This document shows positions 12,461-26,043 of a stretch of 64,000 bases of DNA, piece by piece. Below the pieces are notes generated by a model. It was given only the letters and a program-made list of their open reading frames with translations. It had not been told where the DNA came from and did not search any database. Where the stretch lies: positions 5,557,501 to 5,621,500 of the forward strand of contig NC_132983.1 in assembly GCF_047496725.1 (NCBI RefSeq), given 5' to 3'. This DNA is from Anoplolepis gracilipes. Lineage: Eukaryota > Arthropoda > Insecta > Hymenoptera > Formicidae. Position 1 is the stretch's first letter. Every line of letters begins with the position of its first letter. Both the position numbers and the translations under genes were made by a program.

Positions 12461-12895
12461 TTATTCTATACTATTTATATAATTTTGTACTATTTATAAT
12501 ATTTATATCAGAAAAAAAGATTTAAAAAATAATTATATTTAATACACATATATTATAATATATATAATATATAAATTAGATATTATTTTTTCTCTAAGTT
12601 GATCACACGCTTGTTACTTTCTAGAGTCAATGTCAAATTTTACGATTATGTATTATCATTTGTATAGGTAAAGACAGCTAAACCGACTGTAGACGTGAAA
12701 CCTCCGGAGGACAGACCTCATGTCTCGTTCAATGCGAAAAGATTACAATTGGAACGTGAACGTCAGGCACGTATTGTCAGAGACAATTTTATCTTATTGA
12801 AAAAACTTCGAGAGATCATGCACCGGAAGCGACGGATCGCGGAAGATACTCAACGAGTTCAATGGCAGGAATCTAGATGCGTGAGGACTCGTTAG
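12135..12895 (+). CDS. CFAP97-domain protein (hemingway/CFAP97D-like), axonemal
   Basis: Two exons, 12135-12212 and 12668-12895, are joined by AGA|GTAAGT...TATAG|GTA in phase 0 and give 101 residues. The product has AYERHRSRVKTAKPTVDVKP then KRLQLERERQARIVRDN and ILLKKLREIM, the KIAA1430/CFAP97 signature, and its length fits small CFAP97D proteins. Members of this family act in sperm-flagellum and cilium assembly. An X-box lies 54 bp upstream and another axonemal gene, LRRC23, follows about 1 kb downstream on the same strand. A polyadenylation signal AATAAA is near 13127. The exact paralogue is uncertain. Confidence 0.87.
12213..12667 (+). other. Intron with long AT microsatellite
   Basis: Intron of the CFAP97-domain gene, holding an (AT)n run at about 12415-12453. 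Confidence 0.85.
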
Positions 12896-13867
12896 AGAGA
12901 CGAGATATCGAGGAGAGATGTCTATGTTTTCGCAATTACAACATTCGTGACTTATATATATAATATATTGCATATGTGTGCATTTATATTAATTATTTAT
13001 GATGAAAAATGATGTAATGTAAATTTAATTATTTGTTCAATTTTAATCAATTTTGGATAACAATTTTTTCTATTCTACAAGGCTTACATAAGAGTGTTTA
13101 TATCTATTGCATAAAATTCTAATAAATTTTTTTCGTAATATTTCTAAAATTGTATTTATAAAATTCTCTTTTAAAACTCTCTTGTAACAACATCGATGGT
13201 TTATAAAAAAAAAGCTGCATTAATAATTTGATTCTTTTTCCTATGATATACTTGTATTTCTGAACGTAAATTATACAATATTTATAATATTTTTTTAATA
13301 TAATATTCCCGTATTATGTATCGGACAATTGCTTTGTTTAATTGATATTTTGTTTAATTTTATTATCTGTATCCTAAACAAATATTTACTAAATTAAACT
13401 ACAAATTTATTACTAAATTTATTAAAGATAAATTTATGAAACATTAAATTGATACTTGTTGCATGTTAATAATTAATAATTATGTATGTTAAAAATGAAA
13501 TCGATATATATCGATAGATATATGTAATCGAGTTGTCAAAAAAGGCTAGATTTTACGATTTAGCTCTTTTGTTCAACGACGATAAAAAATGTAAGTATCT
13601 CTTATATTAATATATTATAAATTAGCTTTACATATAAGTTTATAACTGTTGCAAAGTTTTATATTTGTAAACAAAATATAGTTAAACTATAAACTTTATA
13701 ATTGAGATAATTACTCAATCTTTTACTAATCCACATCTAGTTTTTAATATTAGTTTATGCAATAGCGTAAACACACTATAATTTTATGTACAACATTGCA
13801 ATAAATAATGTGCATTTATACATTATTCTCACAATCAGTTATCTCGTTCTTTAACTCGTGTAAACAA
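12896..13867. other. 3' UTR and intergenic DNA
   Basis: AT-rich, with a likely poly(A) signal near 13127. No X-box was seen in front of LRRC23 and no other gene is evident. Confidence 0.5.
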
Positions 13868-15059
13868 ATGGAGGAAGAAGAAGAAAAACACGAGCAAGGG
13901 GAAAGGGAGATCTACGAATCACTCGTCCTGACGTACAAAGAAGTCAGTCAAAATTTGCAGACTTTGGAAAGCTTCGGGTCGAATATCGCTTATAGAAGAC
14001 TGAACGTCTCGGACAAAAATCTGACGGATGTGAGAGTAATACCGCACTTTCAAAACCTTCTGTACGTGAATGTATCGGGGAACAGATTAACGTCAGAGGC
14101 ATTCCGAGTGCTCGAAACGATGCCTTACCTACGAGAGTTGCTGGCGGATCGAAATCTTTTGACTAGTGCGGAATTAAAGCCGATGAGATGTCTACAGGTG
14201 ACGTCATGAACTGGTGACTTTTTAAACATCATCGGGTATCAAAGCGACAGATTTTTGCTACTAAAATGATTTCGAAAATGCAGATCCTCACTCTGAACCA
14301 AAACAAACTGACATATGCTGGCACTTCTGTTATTCCACATGTATCACTCGAGTATCTGGAACTAAAGAACAATCTTATCAGCACTATCGTTTTTGAAGAC
14401 AATCCTGACAATGAGATACTTAGAAACTTAAAAATCTTAGAATTACGCGGCAATGCGCTAACCACTACGGCAGGTAAGACTGGTAAAAAAATTTATTTCC
14501 TAAAGTTAAGAATTCAATAGAATGAAAAGAATTTCAAACTATATAAATTCAATGTCTCAGAATAGTTACATCAAAATATTTAATTTCTTTACTTCTTAAA
14601 GGGATCCGTTGCTCCAATCTAAGGCAGCTTTTTTTGGCCCAGAATCAGATCGAGCAGATCGAATCTCTTGGATACCTTCCAAACTTGACCACGTTACATT
14701 TGCGAAGCAACCGGCTCGCGAACCTGGACGGTTTCTCTGCAAAATGTCACAACTTGAGTTACATAAATCTGCGTGATAACAACATCCCAAATATTTCTGA
14801 ATTGGCGAAGCTAAGCTGTCTACCAAATCTAAAAAAGCTCATTATTCTAGAGAATCCCTTCTTACAAAAAATCCGAGAAACGGAAGAAACAAAGTACATA
14901 CATATTGTTTTGATGATGCTTCCAGAATTAGACAAGATTGATAAGATTTTTGTGGAGGATCCAGAAAGAGAACAAGCAAAAATATTACATAAAAATATCA
15001 AAGCTAGGGGATACGACTTTACAGTTTTCGACTTGGAAGGATTCGTTTTGAAAGATTAA
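13868..15059 (+). CDS. LRRC23: Leucine-rich repeat-containing protein 23, radial-spoke component
   Basis: Three exons, 13868-14197, 14284-14473 and 14602-15059, encode 325 residues (human about 343). An acidic N-terminus (MEEEEEKHEQ) is followed by at least seven leucine-rich repeats such as NLLYVNVSGNRLT, ILTLNQNKLTYAG, LEYLELKNNLI, LTTLHLRSNRLANLDGFS and LSYINLRDNNIPNISELAKL, then a C-terminal LRR cap with MMLPELDKIDKIF. The last repeats and cap match LRRC23. LRRC23 is a radial-spoke head protein needed for sperm motility. An in-frame upstream Met at 13808 is possible; 13868 was chosen for its better start context (AAACAAATGG) and family-like N-terminus. The short introns (86 and 128 bp) have good splice sites. 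Confidence 0.88.
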
Positions 15060-16091
15060 AAGATTGAGAATATTAAATTGAGAATCGGATTCGCAGTAAA
15101 GAAATTAAAATTCTACTCGAGCACTTTAGGAGATGTAGTTTTGCGGCTCAATTTTAAAAGAAATTAATTTTTTCTTCATTATTATTTATTTATAAATATT
15201 ATGATTTTATATAATTATAGTTTTCTTCTATTTATGTAATTTAATCAATTTTATCAAAATAATTTCTTTTTCTGTGAATTATTGTTTAATATGTATTATT
15301 AAGATAAAATATTTTTAAAAAGTTAGCTTTCTTGAAAAAAATAGAATTGTGTGTGTGTATATATGAGTAAGTGAATATGTAAGTGTGAAAGGACATTTGA
15401 GACACCTTGTGTAAACCATCATATGACCAACTAACGCCATCTCGCGATAAAAACGTATAACACCGACTGAAAATTCAAAATGTAAATATATATTGGTATT
15501 ATACGTTTTTATCGCCAAATAATTCTAACGGTGAAAAAAAGACGGCAAAAAAATTGTATGAAATTCTTAAAATTTTTCAAAGATTGTTACATAATAAGAG
15601 TATCATATATAAATATAAATAGAATGATTATATATAATAAAATAGTATTAAATGCATTATATAATAAAATGGCAAATGATTTCGAAATATATTAACTAAT
15701 TGTATATTCAGCTAATTAGTAATAAATATTAATAACAATCGTAAGAATAAGAGAAAAAATTCTCTCTTACACAATTTAATTGCATCTCAATCGATTATCT
15801 CTTTCTAATGAGCGATATCTTAATCGCTTGTCTCTTTCTAAATATGGCTGTCTTACCGATCTGCGCGTCCGTCGCGAGAATCGGGATTTAATCGCGAATA
15901 TGCGACAAAATACGGCTGATAACATTCAACGTTAATAGTAATGTTGATATTAATTATTATATACACGAATAATTGTACAAGCATACCTGTGACCCGTATT
16001 TTTCCTCTCCTCCTCCGACCGCGACAACCCGCGCACTTTCACTAGTAAAGACCGCGACGAAAACTGAACGGCGGCAAATTCAAATTCCTAC
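15060..16091. other. Intergenic region LRRC23-AHCY
   Basis: AT-rich. It contains a short stem-loop (15444-15515) and turns CpG-rich from about 15850, where the AHCY promoter begins. Confidence 0.5.
15444..15515. repeat. Inverted repeat, 17-bp perfect arms
   Basis: Arm 15444-15460 (GCGATAAAAACGTATAA) is exactly complementary to 15499-15515, with a 38-bp loop; pairing extends about 4 more bp with one mismatch. No transposon ends or known RNA family recognised. Confidence 0.8.
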
Positions 16092-16178
16092 CACGTGACC
16101 GCGTCGCGCGCCGCGCCGGCGAAACTCGGAATTAATCGATCACGTGATCGCGCCGCGCCGGCGAGAGGCGATCACGTG
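16092..16178 (+). promoter_or_regulatory. Three CACGTG E-boxes in the AHCY promoter
   Basis: CACGTG occurs at 16092-16097, 16141-16146 and 16173-16178, all within 190 bp of the AHCY start codon; the last two lie in the context GATCACGTGRTC. CACGTG is the canonical site of Myc/Max, USF and related bHLH-ZIP factors. The surroundings are CpG-rich with no TATA box. Occupancy is inferred. Confidence 0.6.
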
Positions 16179-16280
16179 GTCGACGAGCTTTATCTCGGAG
16201 TGTAGTAGGTTATCGGACACGCGGTATTCGTGTTCTCTCGCCTCACAGTCGCCGAATCGAACGTACTACATCAAGGTACC

Positions 16281-19200
16281 ATGTCCAAGCCCGCGTATAA
16301 AGTTGGTAAGTAATTAATAAATAAATGACGCGAAAATTTCGAGAAGTTCGAGAGTAACGCAAATGTATAATAAACACGTGCTCGCAAAGTACTTGCCTTT
16401 CCGAGACATCGAGATGTCACATTCCATGTGTGTATCATGGACTTGAAAATAATATATTAAAATATATGTATCATTGCCGTAAAGGATAAAATCTTTAAAA
16501 AAAAAATGTGTAAAGTACTTGAATCGTCAGCTTACTACTTGTGGAGTATTACATCAAGTTTTTGTCAATACCTTCGAAAATTTCTATATAATAGAATAAT
16601 ACGATAATTTTAATATAATTATATAAAATATACATAACAATGAGTTAAGAGTTTGATAGTAATGTGTAATTAATAGTAAAATAATTTTTTAAATTCTTTA
16701 TGCACACTACTTTGTGTATATCTTAGAATGCTACTTTTTAATTCTCCATTTTCTAATAATTGTTTCTTCTTAAATTACTTTTTTATAGTTACCTATCATA
16801 TATCATTTCGTATGATATTATATAATTAATTACAGATTACATATAATTATATATAAGACACAACTCTTTTCATTCTAATATCTCATCGAAAAAAATTTTC
16901 CGACTTATTTGAAATAAATCTTTCAATTATTGACAGCCGACCTGACCTTGGCGGAATGGGGTCGCAAGGAGATCACTTTGGCGGAGAATGAGATGCCAGG
17001 ACTAATGGCGATCAGGAAAAAATATGGACCGTCAAAGGTGTTGAAGGGTGCGCGGATTGCCGGCTGTCTTCACATGACTGTACAAACTGCGGTGCTGATT
17101 GAGACTCTAGTAGAACTTGGTGCAGAGGTGAACACTGAAAATATGAACTATCATTCTAAGGAAACATCGTAATAAATTAATTTGCATACATAATAATTCT
17201 TCTGCATATAACACATAATATCTACATCATAATTAATGGCAAAAAAATTTCTGATAATTAGTTATATATTTTTCTAGAGTAGATAAAACTAGACATGATG
17301 TCACCGACAAGATGACTGTGTGGTATTTGGTTTTATAGAATCTAAACAGAATTGCTAATAGAATAGATAACCTTGTGTCATTTTATAATAAAGTAGATAT
17401 AGATATAATGCAAAATAGATATTAGAATAAAAAAAGATCTCTTGCATTTCAAAAAGTCTTTTGGTCCATTCCTGTAAAAGTGAGAATATTTACAAAAGAA
17501 TTCAATAATGTTACAATTATTTAAATCTTTTTGAACTTATTGTGTCTCTTCACAAACAAGAATAAGTCACAGCTCATATTTATACAAAGAAGAAACTGAG
17601 CAAATTTTCCTACAAAAGTAACATATCTAGAAATTCATCCGCCTAAGAATCTAATATTTGGGAATTAAATTTTAATAAAATTATCCTTGTATCGTAGGTG
17701 CAATGGTCGTCCTGTAATATATTCAGCACTCAGGATCATGCGGCGGCAGCCATAGCGAAAACCGGAGTACCTGTATATGCCTGGAAAGGCGAAACCGACG
17801 AAGAATATATCTGGTGCATAGAACAGACTCTCGTCTTCCACGATGGCAAACCACTCAATCTGATTCTCGATGATGGTGGTGATCTGACCAACCTCGTGCA
17901 TACAAAGTATCCACAGTACCTCGAGGAATGTCGTGGCATATCCGAGGAGACCACCACCGGAGTGCACAATCTTTATCGCATGATGAAGGAGGGTATGCTC
18001 AAAGTGCCGGCGATTAACGTCAATGACTCTGTTACGAAGGTTTGTGCAAGACTATGAATAAGCAAATTTGTGAATGATTTGCTCTATCAATATGCGGAAG
18101 CGATTAGATATAAATTAGAAATAGTCGTCACACTCATCAATTAAGATAATAAACAAGTGTCAGTTGAGATAATAAATATGATTGTGTAATGTAATATGAC
18201 AAAATAGTGACGAAATAGATAAGGAATTACAAATATGTTTTCACTTAAAATAATTGTGATGCAATATGTGATAGACGTGTTAACAGTTTTTCATTATTAA
18301 ACCAGAAGATAAAATATTTTTCAAAAATCTACTAAATTAATAAAGATAAAATGAATAATATATATAAATAACAACACAATAGAATCAACTTTATTACTAA
18401 ATAGATCTTATATTTTTGACAGAGCAAATTCGACAACTTATATGGATGTAGAGAATCATTAATAGACGGCATCAAGAGAGCTACCGACATCATGATCGCC
18501 GGCAAGGTATGCGTGGTGGCCGGATATGGAGATGTCGGCAAAGGATGCGCGCAAAGTCTCAGAGCTTTCGGAGGTCGCGTTATTATCACTGAAATCGATC
18601 CAATCAACGCGCTTCAAGCAGCTATGGAAGGATACGAGGTAAGAAAGATTCGAATGATCGATAAAATTATATCAAATTCGCGTTTCGACTATTTATTGCG
18701 CATCCTCCCTTCCCTCTATGTCACAAATTGTGAGTTTTTCAAAATTATGTATAAATATAAAACTGAAAATCTCAATTCGAGCCATTAAGTAAATTTAAAT
18801 AAATTTATAAATAAAGTTTTCTTCAATTAACGCAATTTTCGAAATCATCAATCAAGTATCATTGTCACAGTCTCATTGTCATAATTCTCAGGTGACGACA
18901 ATGGACGAGGCGTCTACGAAAGGCCAGATATACGTGACCACTACAGGATGTAAGGATATTATAGTGGGTCGACACTTTGTGAATATGCCGAATGACGCCA
19001 TCGTGTGCAACATAGGACACTTCGATTGCGAGATCGATGTCACGTGGTTAGAAAATAACGCTGCAGAAAAGATCAATATAAAACCACAAGTGGACAGATA
19101 CCGCTTAGAGAATGGCAGGTAAGTATTATGTGTGTAAGATTGTGAAATAAAACATAAACGAATTTTATCCTCTAATAATTAATTGAATCAAATCGTTCAT

Positions 19201-19505
19201 ATTTCAGACATCTTATACTACTCGCGGAAGGCCGTTTGGTAAATTTGGGATGCGCGATGGGTCATCCGAGCTTCGTCATGAGCAACTCGTTCACAAATCA
19301 AGTGCTCGCGCAGATCGAACTCTGGACAAAATCGGACCAGTATTCGATCGGCGTGCACATGTTGCCGAAGAAGCTGGACGAGGAAGTCGCGACATTGCAT
19401 CTGGAACATCTGGGCGTAAAGTTGACAACTCTAACGCCAGAACAAGCCAAATATCTAGATGTATCTATGGAAGGACCTTATAAACCTGATCATTACCGAT
19501 ATTAG
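16281..19505 (+). CDS. AHCY: Adenosylhomocysteinase (S-adenosylhomocysteine hydrolase)
   Basis: Hydrolyses S-adenosylhomocysteine to adenosine and homocysteine, relieving product inhibition of methyltransferases. Six exons: 16281-16305, 16937-17127, 17698-18039, 18423-18638, 18892-19118 and 19208-19505. They total 432 residues, the same as the human enzyme. Seen in order: MSKPAYKVADLTLAEWGRKE, SCNIFSTQDHAAAAIA, the catalytic-lysine region NDSVTKSKFDN, the NAD-binding glycine loop VAGYGDVGKGCAQ, GHFDCEID, and the conserved C-terminus KPDHYRY. No active-site residue appears altered. The first coding exon is only 25 nt and follows an E-box-rich promoter. A poly(A) signal AATAAA lies near 19530. 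WDR59 ends 345 bp away on the other strand. Confidence 0.97.
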
Positions 19506-19849
19506 CCGAAACTTACGAGAAGACTTGCAATAAATCATCTTATAATAAATTGTTCTTGTTATAATTTCATACAATTGATTTTTTACAAAATTGAGATCAA
19601 CACCGATTTTATACAGTGATTGATTAACGCATTAAAGCTCTCTTGTCTCTTTGTAACAATTTTGTCTGATAAAATCAATTTGTTAATTTTTAATTGGAGT
19701 TAAAAATTATTTTGATTTTTTATTTCTTGATCGCGTAACTGTCACTTTAAAAAGTATATTGATACATGTAGAATAAAAGAAAAATGTATTCTGTTTTTGT
19801 AACAATAACTATCACAGATCTTGATTATGTACAATTTCATCTACGTTAC

Positions 19850-22800
19850 CTATATTTTAAATAGCATAGAGTTCTCCTGCAGGCAATGACAGCCGCAACC
19901 CGTAGGGCATACCGTCTCTTTAGTAAACCACGCAGCTAAATGCTCGATATGTCCACCATGGCCGCAAAACATGCAGAAGTTACTCGCACCTAGATTTTTG
20001 GACGAAATCTTTAATTTTATTTTAAATTTTACGTGCTTACAGAAAGTAATTATTATTTGTTAGAATTGGTACGAACCTTTGACTGTAACGTGGCATACGA
20101 TACATTGAAAGCTCAGTCCCTTGCAGTTCGCACACTGTGGACCTTGACTAATTTTACTGCAGAGCCGACACTCGTTCTGCAACTCGACGCCCTTCTGCAC
20201 ATCGAACGGGGATGCACTTAAATGTTTCAATACCTGCGCCCGGCCATCCAATAACTCCCATCTGTGTAATGCTTCAGCATATGATTTCTTGTAACCGTCG
20301 TATAGTGCCGTATATTTCTCGTCGAGCAATCTACAAACAAGATATATATTCGGTTACATTAAAAACTAAAACATATAGAAGAACAAAATAATAAAGTCTA
20401 AAGAAGATTTAATTTGTATCATCTGGTTTTATATAACTTACTTAATATTTTTCGCCGGGTCTCCAAATGTGTCTTGAATCGTCTTCAAATCATCAAGTGA
20501 CTCCGACCACGAGTTGGACCGGTGTTGCTTCTGAAGATTCTGAAAATTCCATCCCTCCATCGTGGTATCTGCCAGATGAATCGTGTGATAAGGTGAACCG
20601 CCAGGCTACAAAGTAAAATCAAATAAAACAGGTTCGCAATTTATGTGTAGATTATTTATATTAACGTTAATTAATATTTATAATATAAATCCTCCATGAT
20701 TGATTATCATTAATGAATAACATATGTGTGAGCTCTCGTAGATATATATGAAATATGTGCATAATTAATCATAGCAAACAGCACACATTGTTTAACCACC
20801 AATTGCGATTTGCTACAAGCGATAGGCATGTTAATTTGTTTTATTTTTCCTCATCAATTATACCCATACAAGTGTATAAAGATTTGTATGCATCCAGATT
20901 TTAATCAGGCGCAGCGAGCAAATCTGCATATGTGGTATAGTGACGCTTTCCAGTCCGATGCTCAGAGGTGTACGTAAGATATCGTACAATAGAGAGTCCT
21001 AAGAACCAGTACACTTTCTTTTATGAACTGAATTCAAAGATCTTACCTTTAACCACCATTTTCCTGTGGAAAGCCTCTATAACAAAACGTAACATATATC
21101 GTTAGCTATGATATATGTATAATTATAGATGACATGAAAGATAGGTCAGTATAGTATAATTCATATTTATTACATGTATAATGCAAAACTACCTCAAATT
21201 AAAATTTTATTCATTGCATGTGCTTCCTAAGATTTTCACTAATATTTTGTTTATGATCACAAATATGTAAGTATACCATACTGTCGTATTTTTGTGTATC
21301 AAAACAAATGACATAAAACACCATGTATTCCCTCATGCATCGGAAGAAAGAGACACGTGCTGTACATAAAAAGGTGTCTCCCAACATATTAAATGCATGA
21401 AGAACGCATATGCCGAACAGAAGACAAAGATGTGAGTGCTAAACATATATACATAATTTTCCCCTTAACTTTGCAGAATGTTAGTGCTGGTCCATATTAA
21501 AAAAAAATTGTCAACACATAGCACACTTTTGCTCGTTCACACGAATTTACATACTTACACTGACGTTTACGGATTTACTAGTCAGCCTGGTTTGTATGGC
21601 ATCCGTATTCTCTGATCGATAGCTAAGTGCACAGCTTAACATACCAGCCATTTGAACATCAGACTGGTTAGCATAATGTTGTATTCTGAACAGAAATATA
21701 AAATAATTGATATATCAGTTAATTGCTCGACTAAGATCGATTAAGATTGCATTTCTACAGAAAGATATATGTATACAGTAATGTAAAGTGCTTTTTAAAT
21801 AAATCTTTTTAAAATCTTTATCCTTCGACTTTTATATCTATTTTAATTAAAAAAAAAATGTTAATCTATTAAAAAAAAAATTATATATATATATGCGCAT
21901 AAAATTTGAATAATAATGAAATATCTAACGAGTTACTTACAGAGAATGGATTAAATGTTGACCCCATGGATGTAAAGGCCATGGAGCGTCGATATCAGAA
22001 GATTGACTCGATTGACAAGAATTGTGCTCAGTGTTGGAAGGCTGTGAAATAATTAAACCAGCTAAACACCAAGTTTGAACTAAATCAGATCGTTCCAGCG
22101 TAGCAGCCACATTCGCGTTATACTGGCACATAGCAGGAATATCAGCAGTATTAATTCTATAAAGAGAAGAATAAAATATTCTCATAGATTTTTAAAACAT
22201 TTCGCCACTTTTGAACGTTATGTATAACCATCACACTCACGTGTATTTTTCGGCGAGTTCTTTATTAACGAAAAATAACGATGATATGTCATATATCATA
22301 ACCATCGGGTGATAATTTTTAAAGTACGAGCGATCGTGCATTCTGCCCGTTCCATGCAATCCACGTCGGAGATCTTTCTGTTGATGTTAGAATTATAATT
22401 ATACATATAATCTATATGTTATAATAACATGTGCAACTTGCTTCAAGTAAAAGTGGCATAAATAATAATTATTATTATTATGATTACAAGTTGTCAAAAT
22501 TTACTCAAGAAACATACAAATTTGTGTAAAATAAAACTTTGTACAAGTAAATTTAAGATCTTTTTTTAATTAATAGCATACGTAAATGTGTAACAAGAAA
22601 TTTTATTATTAGATTTCTATTAGAGATCTCATACTTATGACCGATAAGAACCAATATTGCCATTTCATAATTTTATAGTTTCTATTTATATCACTCTTAT
22701 TTTTATCTATTCATATATGCCTTACCCGATCTTGGAAATAGTATGAGCTGATAGACATATTGTCGTTGGTCGGCACGTAAGAACTTCGGTACATATGCAT

Positions 22801-25738
22801 AAAAGATTCGCCATTTCCCATACTGTTATCCAAGGCAGATAGAGCTCTGGGTGTTGCATCTCCCGGTTTCATCAATGATCTTCTCGTGTACGAGGGACGG
22901 CCGAAACAAACGAGGATACCTATTTAAAATCGGAAAAGCACGTCAAGTCAAACATCAAGAAACAATATCGAGCAATATACACACCTACGCAGGAAAACTT
23001 GGCGCCAGATGTTCTAGGAAACGGTATATAAGAATCCTGATAATTCGCACAGATATTGGGCGAGCTTAGAAAATTGCTATTATCCTGCATGTGATACGCC
23101 AAATGACTACTCTCATCTTCGTCCTTTTTGCACATCTGCACGCAAACACGGTGACAAAGATCAATATTTTTATTCGATTACTATGTTAATTGGATAAACA
23201 ATACAAAACTTGCTTACTTGTTCTAAAGTTATATTTAGCTGCCGAAGACATGGTTCCAAACATGATCTGTTCTTCCTGACGCGATGCTGAGCGGTTTGCG
23301 TGAGAACCTTCAGCAATTTGTTCATCATCGTGCTATCGATCGATGTGCCGGGACAAAATTGAAAGGTAGGCTGCGCGCTATACGGATAATTTTCGGGAAA
23401 ATTTATTTTTAATATCACATTGTAGTTTTTTGTACATGCGGTTATGGTGCAAGTTCTCTCTTGCGCGTCCATTACATTTAGCTGGAATGAAAAATCAAGT
23501 TGCGTTAGTCGTGTTAGTCGTTTCATCAATTTATATCTTGTGTAATCTTCCGAGTTACCTCTACATTTGGTATATTCATATTTATTAGGGAAAACTCCTG
23601 TTGCAAACTCTTTGGTTGAGTGGGAGACGAGACTTTCTTGTCTGGAAAATTGATCGTTTCAGATTGCGGCACAGGCTCGTTCACTTTAGTCGTTATGTAA
23701 TTTATCTCAGGTTCACTTTGAGAAGTATTAAGCTGCAATTCTTGAACGGATTGCAGAGTTCCTATAATAATATCCATCGCATTAAAATTTTATCGTAAAA
23801 ATCTCATGACATATCTTGACAATATTTCATATATATATATATATACTTAGATTATTTTCCTCGGAATATTGACTGTAGACTGACAAACCATCATCCATAC
23901 CGTTATTGCATAACTGAAAATGACGAAAAAGACGCCATTATTATCTGCAATTTTTATAATTCACAAAATTGTATAAAGAGGATATATTCTTACTTTTTTT
24001 ATAAATGGATTAATTTTAAATATCCTTAAACACTGATCCTTGGACCATGTAATAAGTTCGAAATCACTATTTTCTATAAACAAATGAAAAAAGAATTGCA
24101 ATAATGTACATATTTTATCCTTTTATAATTTTTTAAATAATTTTTATAATATGAATATTTAATTTTATATTGTGAATAATTTTTAGCACATAATTCAATT
24201 ATAATACCTAATTTCAAATGTCGCCATTGAAATTCGAGCACCACATCCGTATGGCCTACAAATGTATATATTGGTGCATTAAGTCTCGACGTGTTCCATA
24301 GCAAAAGACTGTTTTCTCCTCGACGTAATTGTGGTACCACTATTGTCACTAAACCTTCCCCGAAAGGCTGTAAAAGTTCATTGAGTATCATGAGTATTAT
24401 ATAGATATTATATGTAAAAGAGTTACAATAAACAGTCTGTATTCAGCATGTGTTCTTACTGTATATCTCGCTCTCCACACGGGAGAATTCGTTGTCAAGA
24501 TACTCTCGGCTTTGCGCGGATTGATAATGTCGAAAATCTTGACGGTGCAATCTTGACTTGATGTTGCCAATTGATTTTGTTGAAAGGGACACCAATCTAA
24601 ACCGTGTATCTAAAATCACTTTGATTTTTTTATACTTTCTCACAAAAATTATTTGACATATAATAAGTATAACATATAATTATAAATGTCACAGAGTTGC
24701 ATACTTTGTATAAATGGGCTGTTATATATCGCACGGGACTTGTTGCTTTCCGTTGATCCCATATCTTGACATCTCCGTCGTGTGCTGTGGCTAAAGTATG
24801 CGGTGATAGTGGATTCCAACGAACTTGAGACGATCCCACTGTAGCGAAAATACAAAAATGTTTATTTTTTTGTTGGTGAAAGGATTTTAGTATACTTTAA
24901 TCCCTCATCTTACCAACTGCAGACAAAGACAAAGATGGCTTTCTTTGATCACGTATGTCCCAGATATGTATAAAAGTGTCAATACTACAAGAGGCAATGA
25001 TATCTGGTTGATTGGGATGCCAATTTAGATCGCTAACCACACGAGTGTGCGCTTTCAGGCTTTGCATGGTTTGCAATTCATATCCTCCTGCTCCATTAAA
25101 ATTCAATATTTCAATTCGTGTGTTGCTCTAAAATAAAATAAATATTTTTACCGTCTCTCTCAAACAATATAGCTTCTGTTGGTGATATAAATCAACATTT
25201 ATATAAAAGAGATTCATAATATCTTACAGAAATGGCGCACAAGTGACAATTTAAATCAGATGGATTCCATTCGGCAGAGCCAACCTCGTATTTGCTCTGT
25301 CGCTGAAACTTTTTCACCGCATTCACATCCTCATCCAAATGTTTTATCGCCAAGTATCTGCGTCTACAGTAGACAATATACAACATAGTCTTGTAATATA
25401 TTTGCAACGCAATTTTTCTACAGTTTGAGGTATTAATTTATTTAGAATACAGTAGTTGAGGAACATTATTTATCGCGCTAATTTTAAACAGCGCAATACC
25501 AGTCACTTACCCGGCTAACAAAACATAATTGCCGGTCGCGTCCACAGCCATGGTGTTCGCCTAAGTGTAACGAAAAAAGAAAATCAACAGATAAACACAT
25601 TTTCTTTTTTCCACGTGTGTGTGGATAATAAATAATAGCGCTCTATTATTATTTCTAGCAGCGGATCCTCTCGCTTTCTCGACTCACCTGTAAATCACGG
25701 TGCTCCGTAACCACATAGTTGCTATTTCGTTTAGACAT
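19850..25738 (-). CDS. WDR59: GATOR2 complex protein WDR59
   Basis: GATOR2 relays amino-acid sufficiency to TORC1 at the lysosome by countering GATOR1. Twenty minus-strand exons: 25738-25688, 25560-25511, 25363-25228, 25127-24914, 24838-24705, 24609-24460, 24367-24208, 24073-23994, 23913-23847, 23761-23559, 23481-23218, 23135-22985, 22919-22726, 22377-22241, 22156-21941, 21685-21559, 21076-21047 (30 nt), 20605-20442, 20330-20077, 19989-19850. All phases agree and give 973 residues (human 974). Visible parts are an N-terminal WD40 propeller (about 20-330; HTRVVSDLNWHP, GDVKIWDQRK, GLVTIVVPQLRRGENSLLLW), an RWD domain (about 385-505), the GILVCFGRP segment, and a C-terminal Cys/His zinc module (ECRLCSKIS, CVICH-like, NFCMFCGHGGHIEHLAAWF, CPTGCGCHC). 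Divergent from MAF1, convergent with AHCY. Confidence 0.95.
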
Positions 25739-26009
25739 TTTAACATCAAACTTTTGTCATTTCCCTCACCATCCTGCGTCGAGGTTAGCCTGGGCCAAAA
25801 CAGTCTGACGCGCGCGCCGCAGTTGAATTAAACGCGCCTATATAGCTCTGCAATACAAAAACAACGACATACGCATGAATGTATACATATATATATATAT
25901 ATATATATAAATATAAAAATATTTCAAAATAATCTGAGGAAGAAACCTTGAAAAAAATATCTCCAATTGTTATCATGTTGTTTATTATTACTTTTTTATA
26001 TCCACGCTT

Positions 26010-26043
<34 letters not shown>

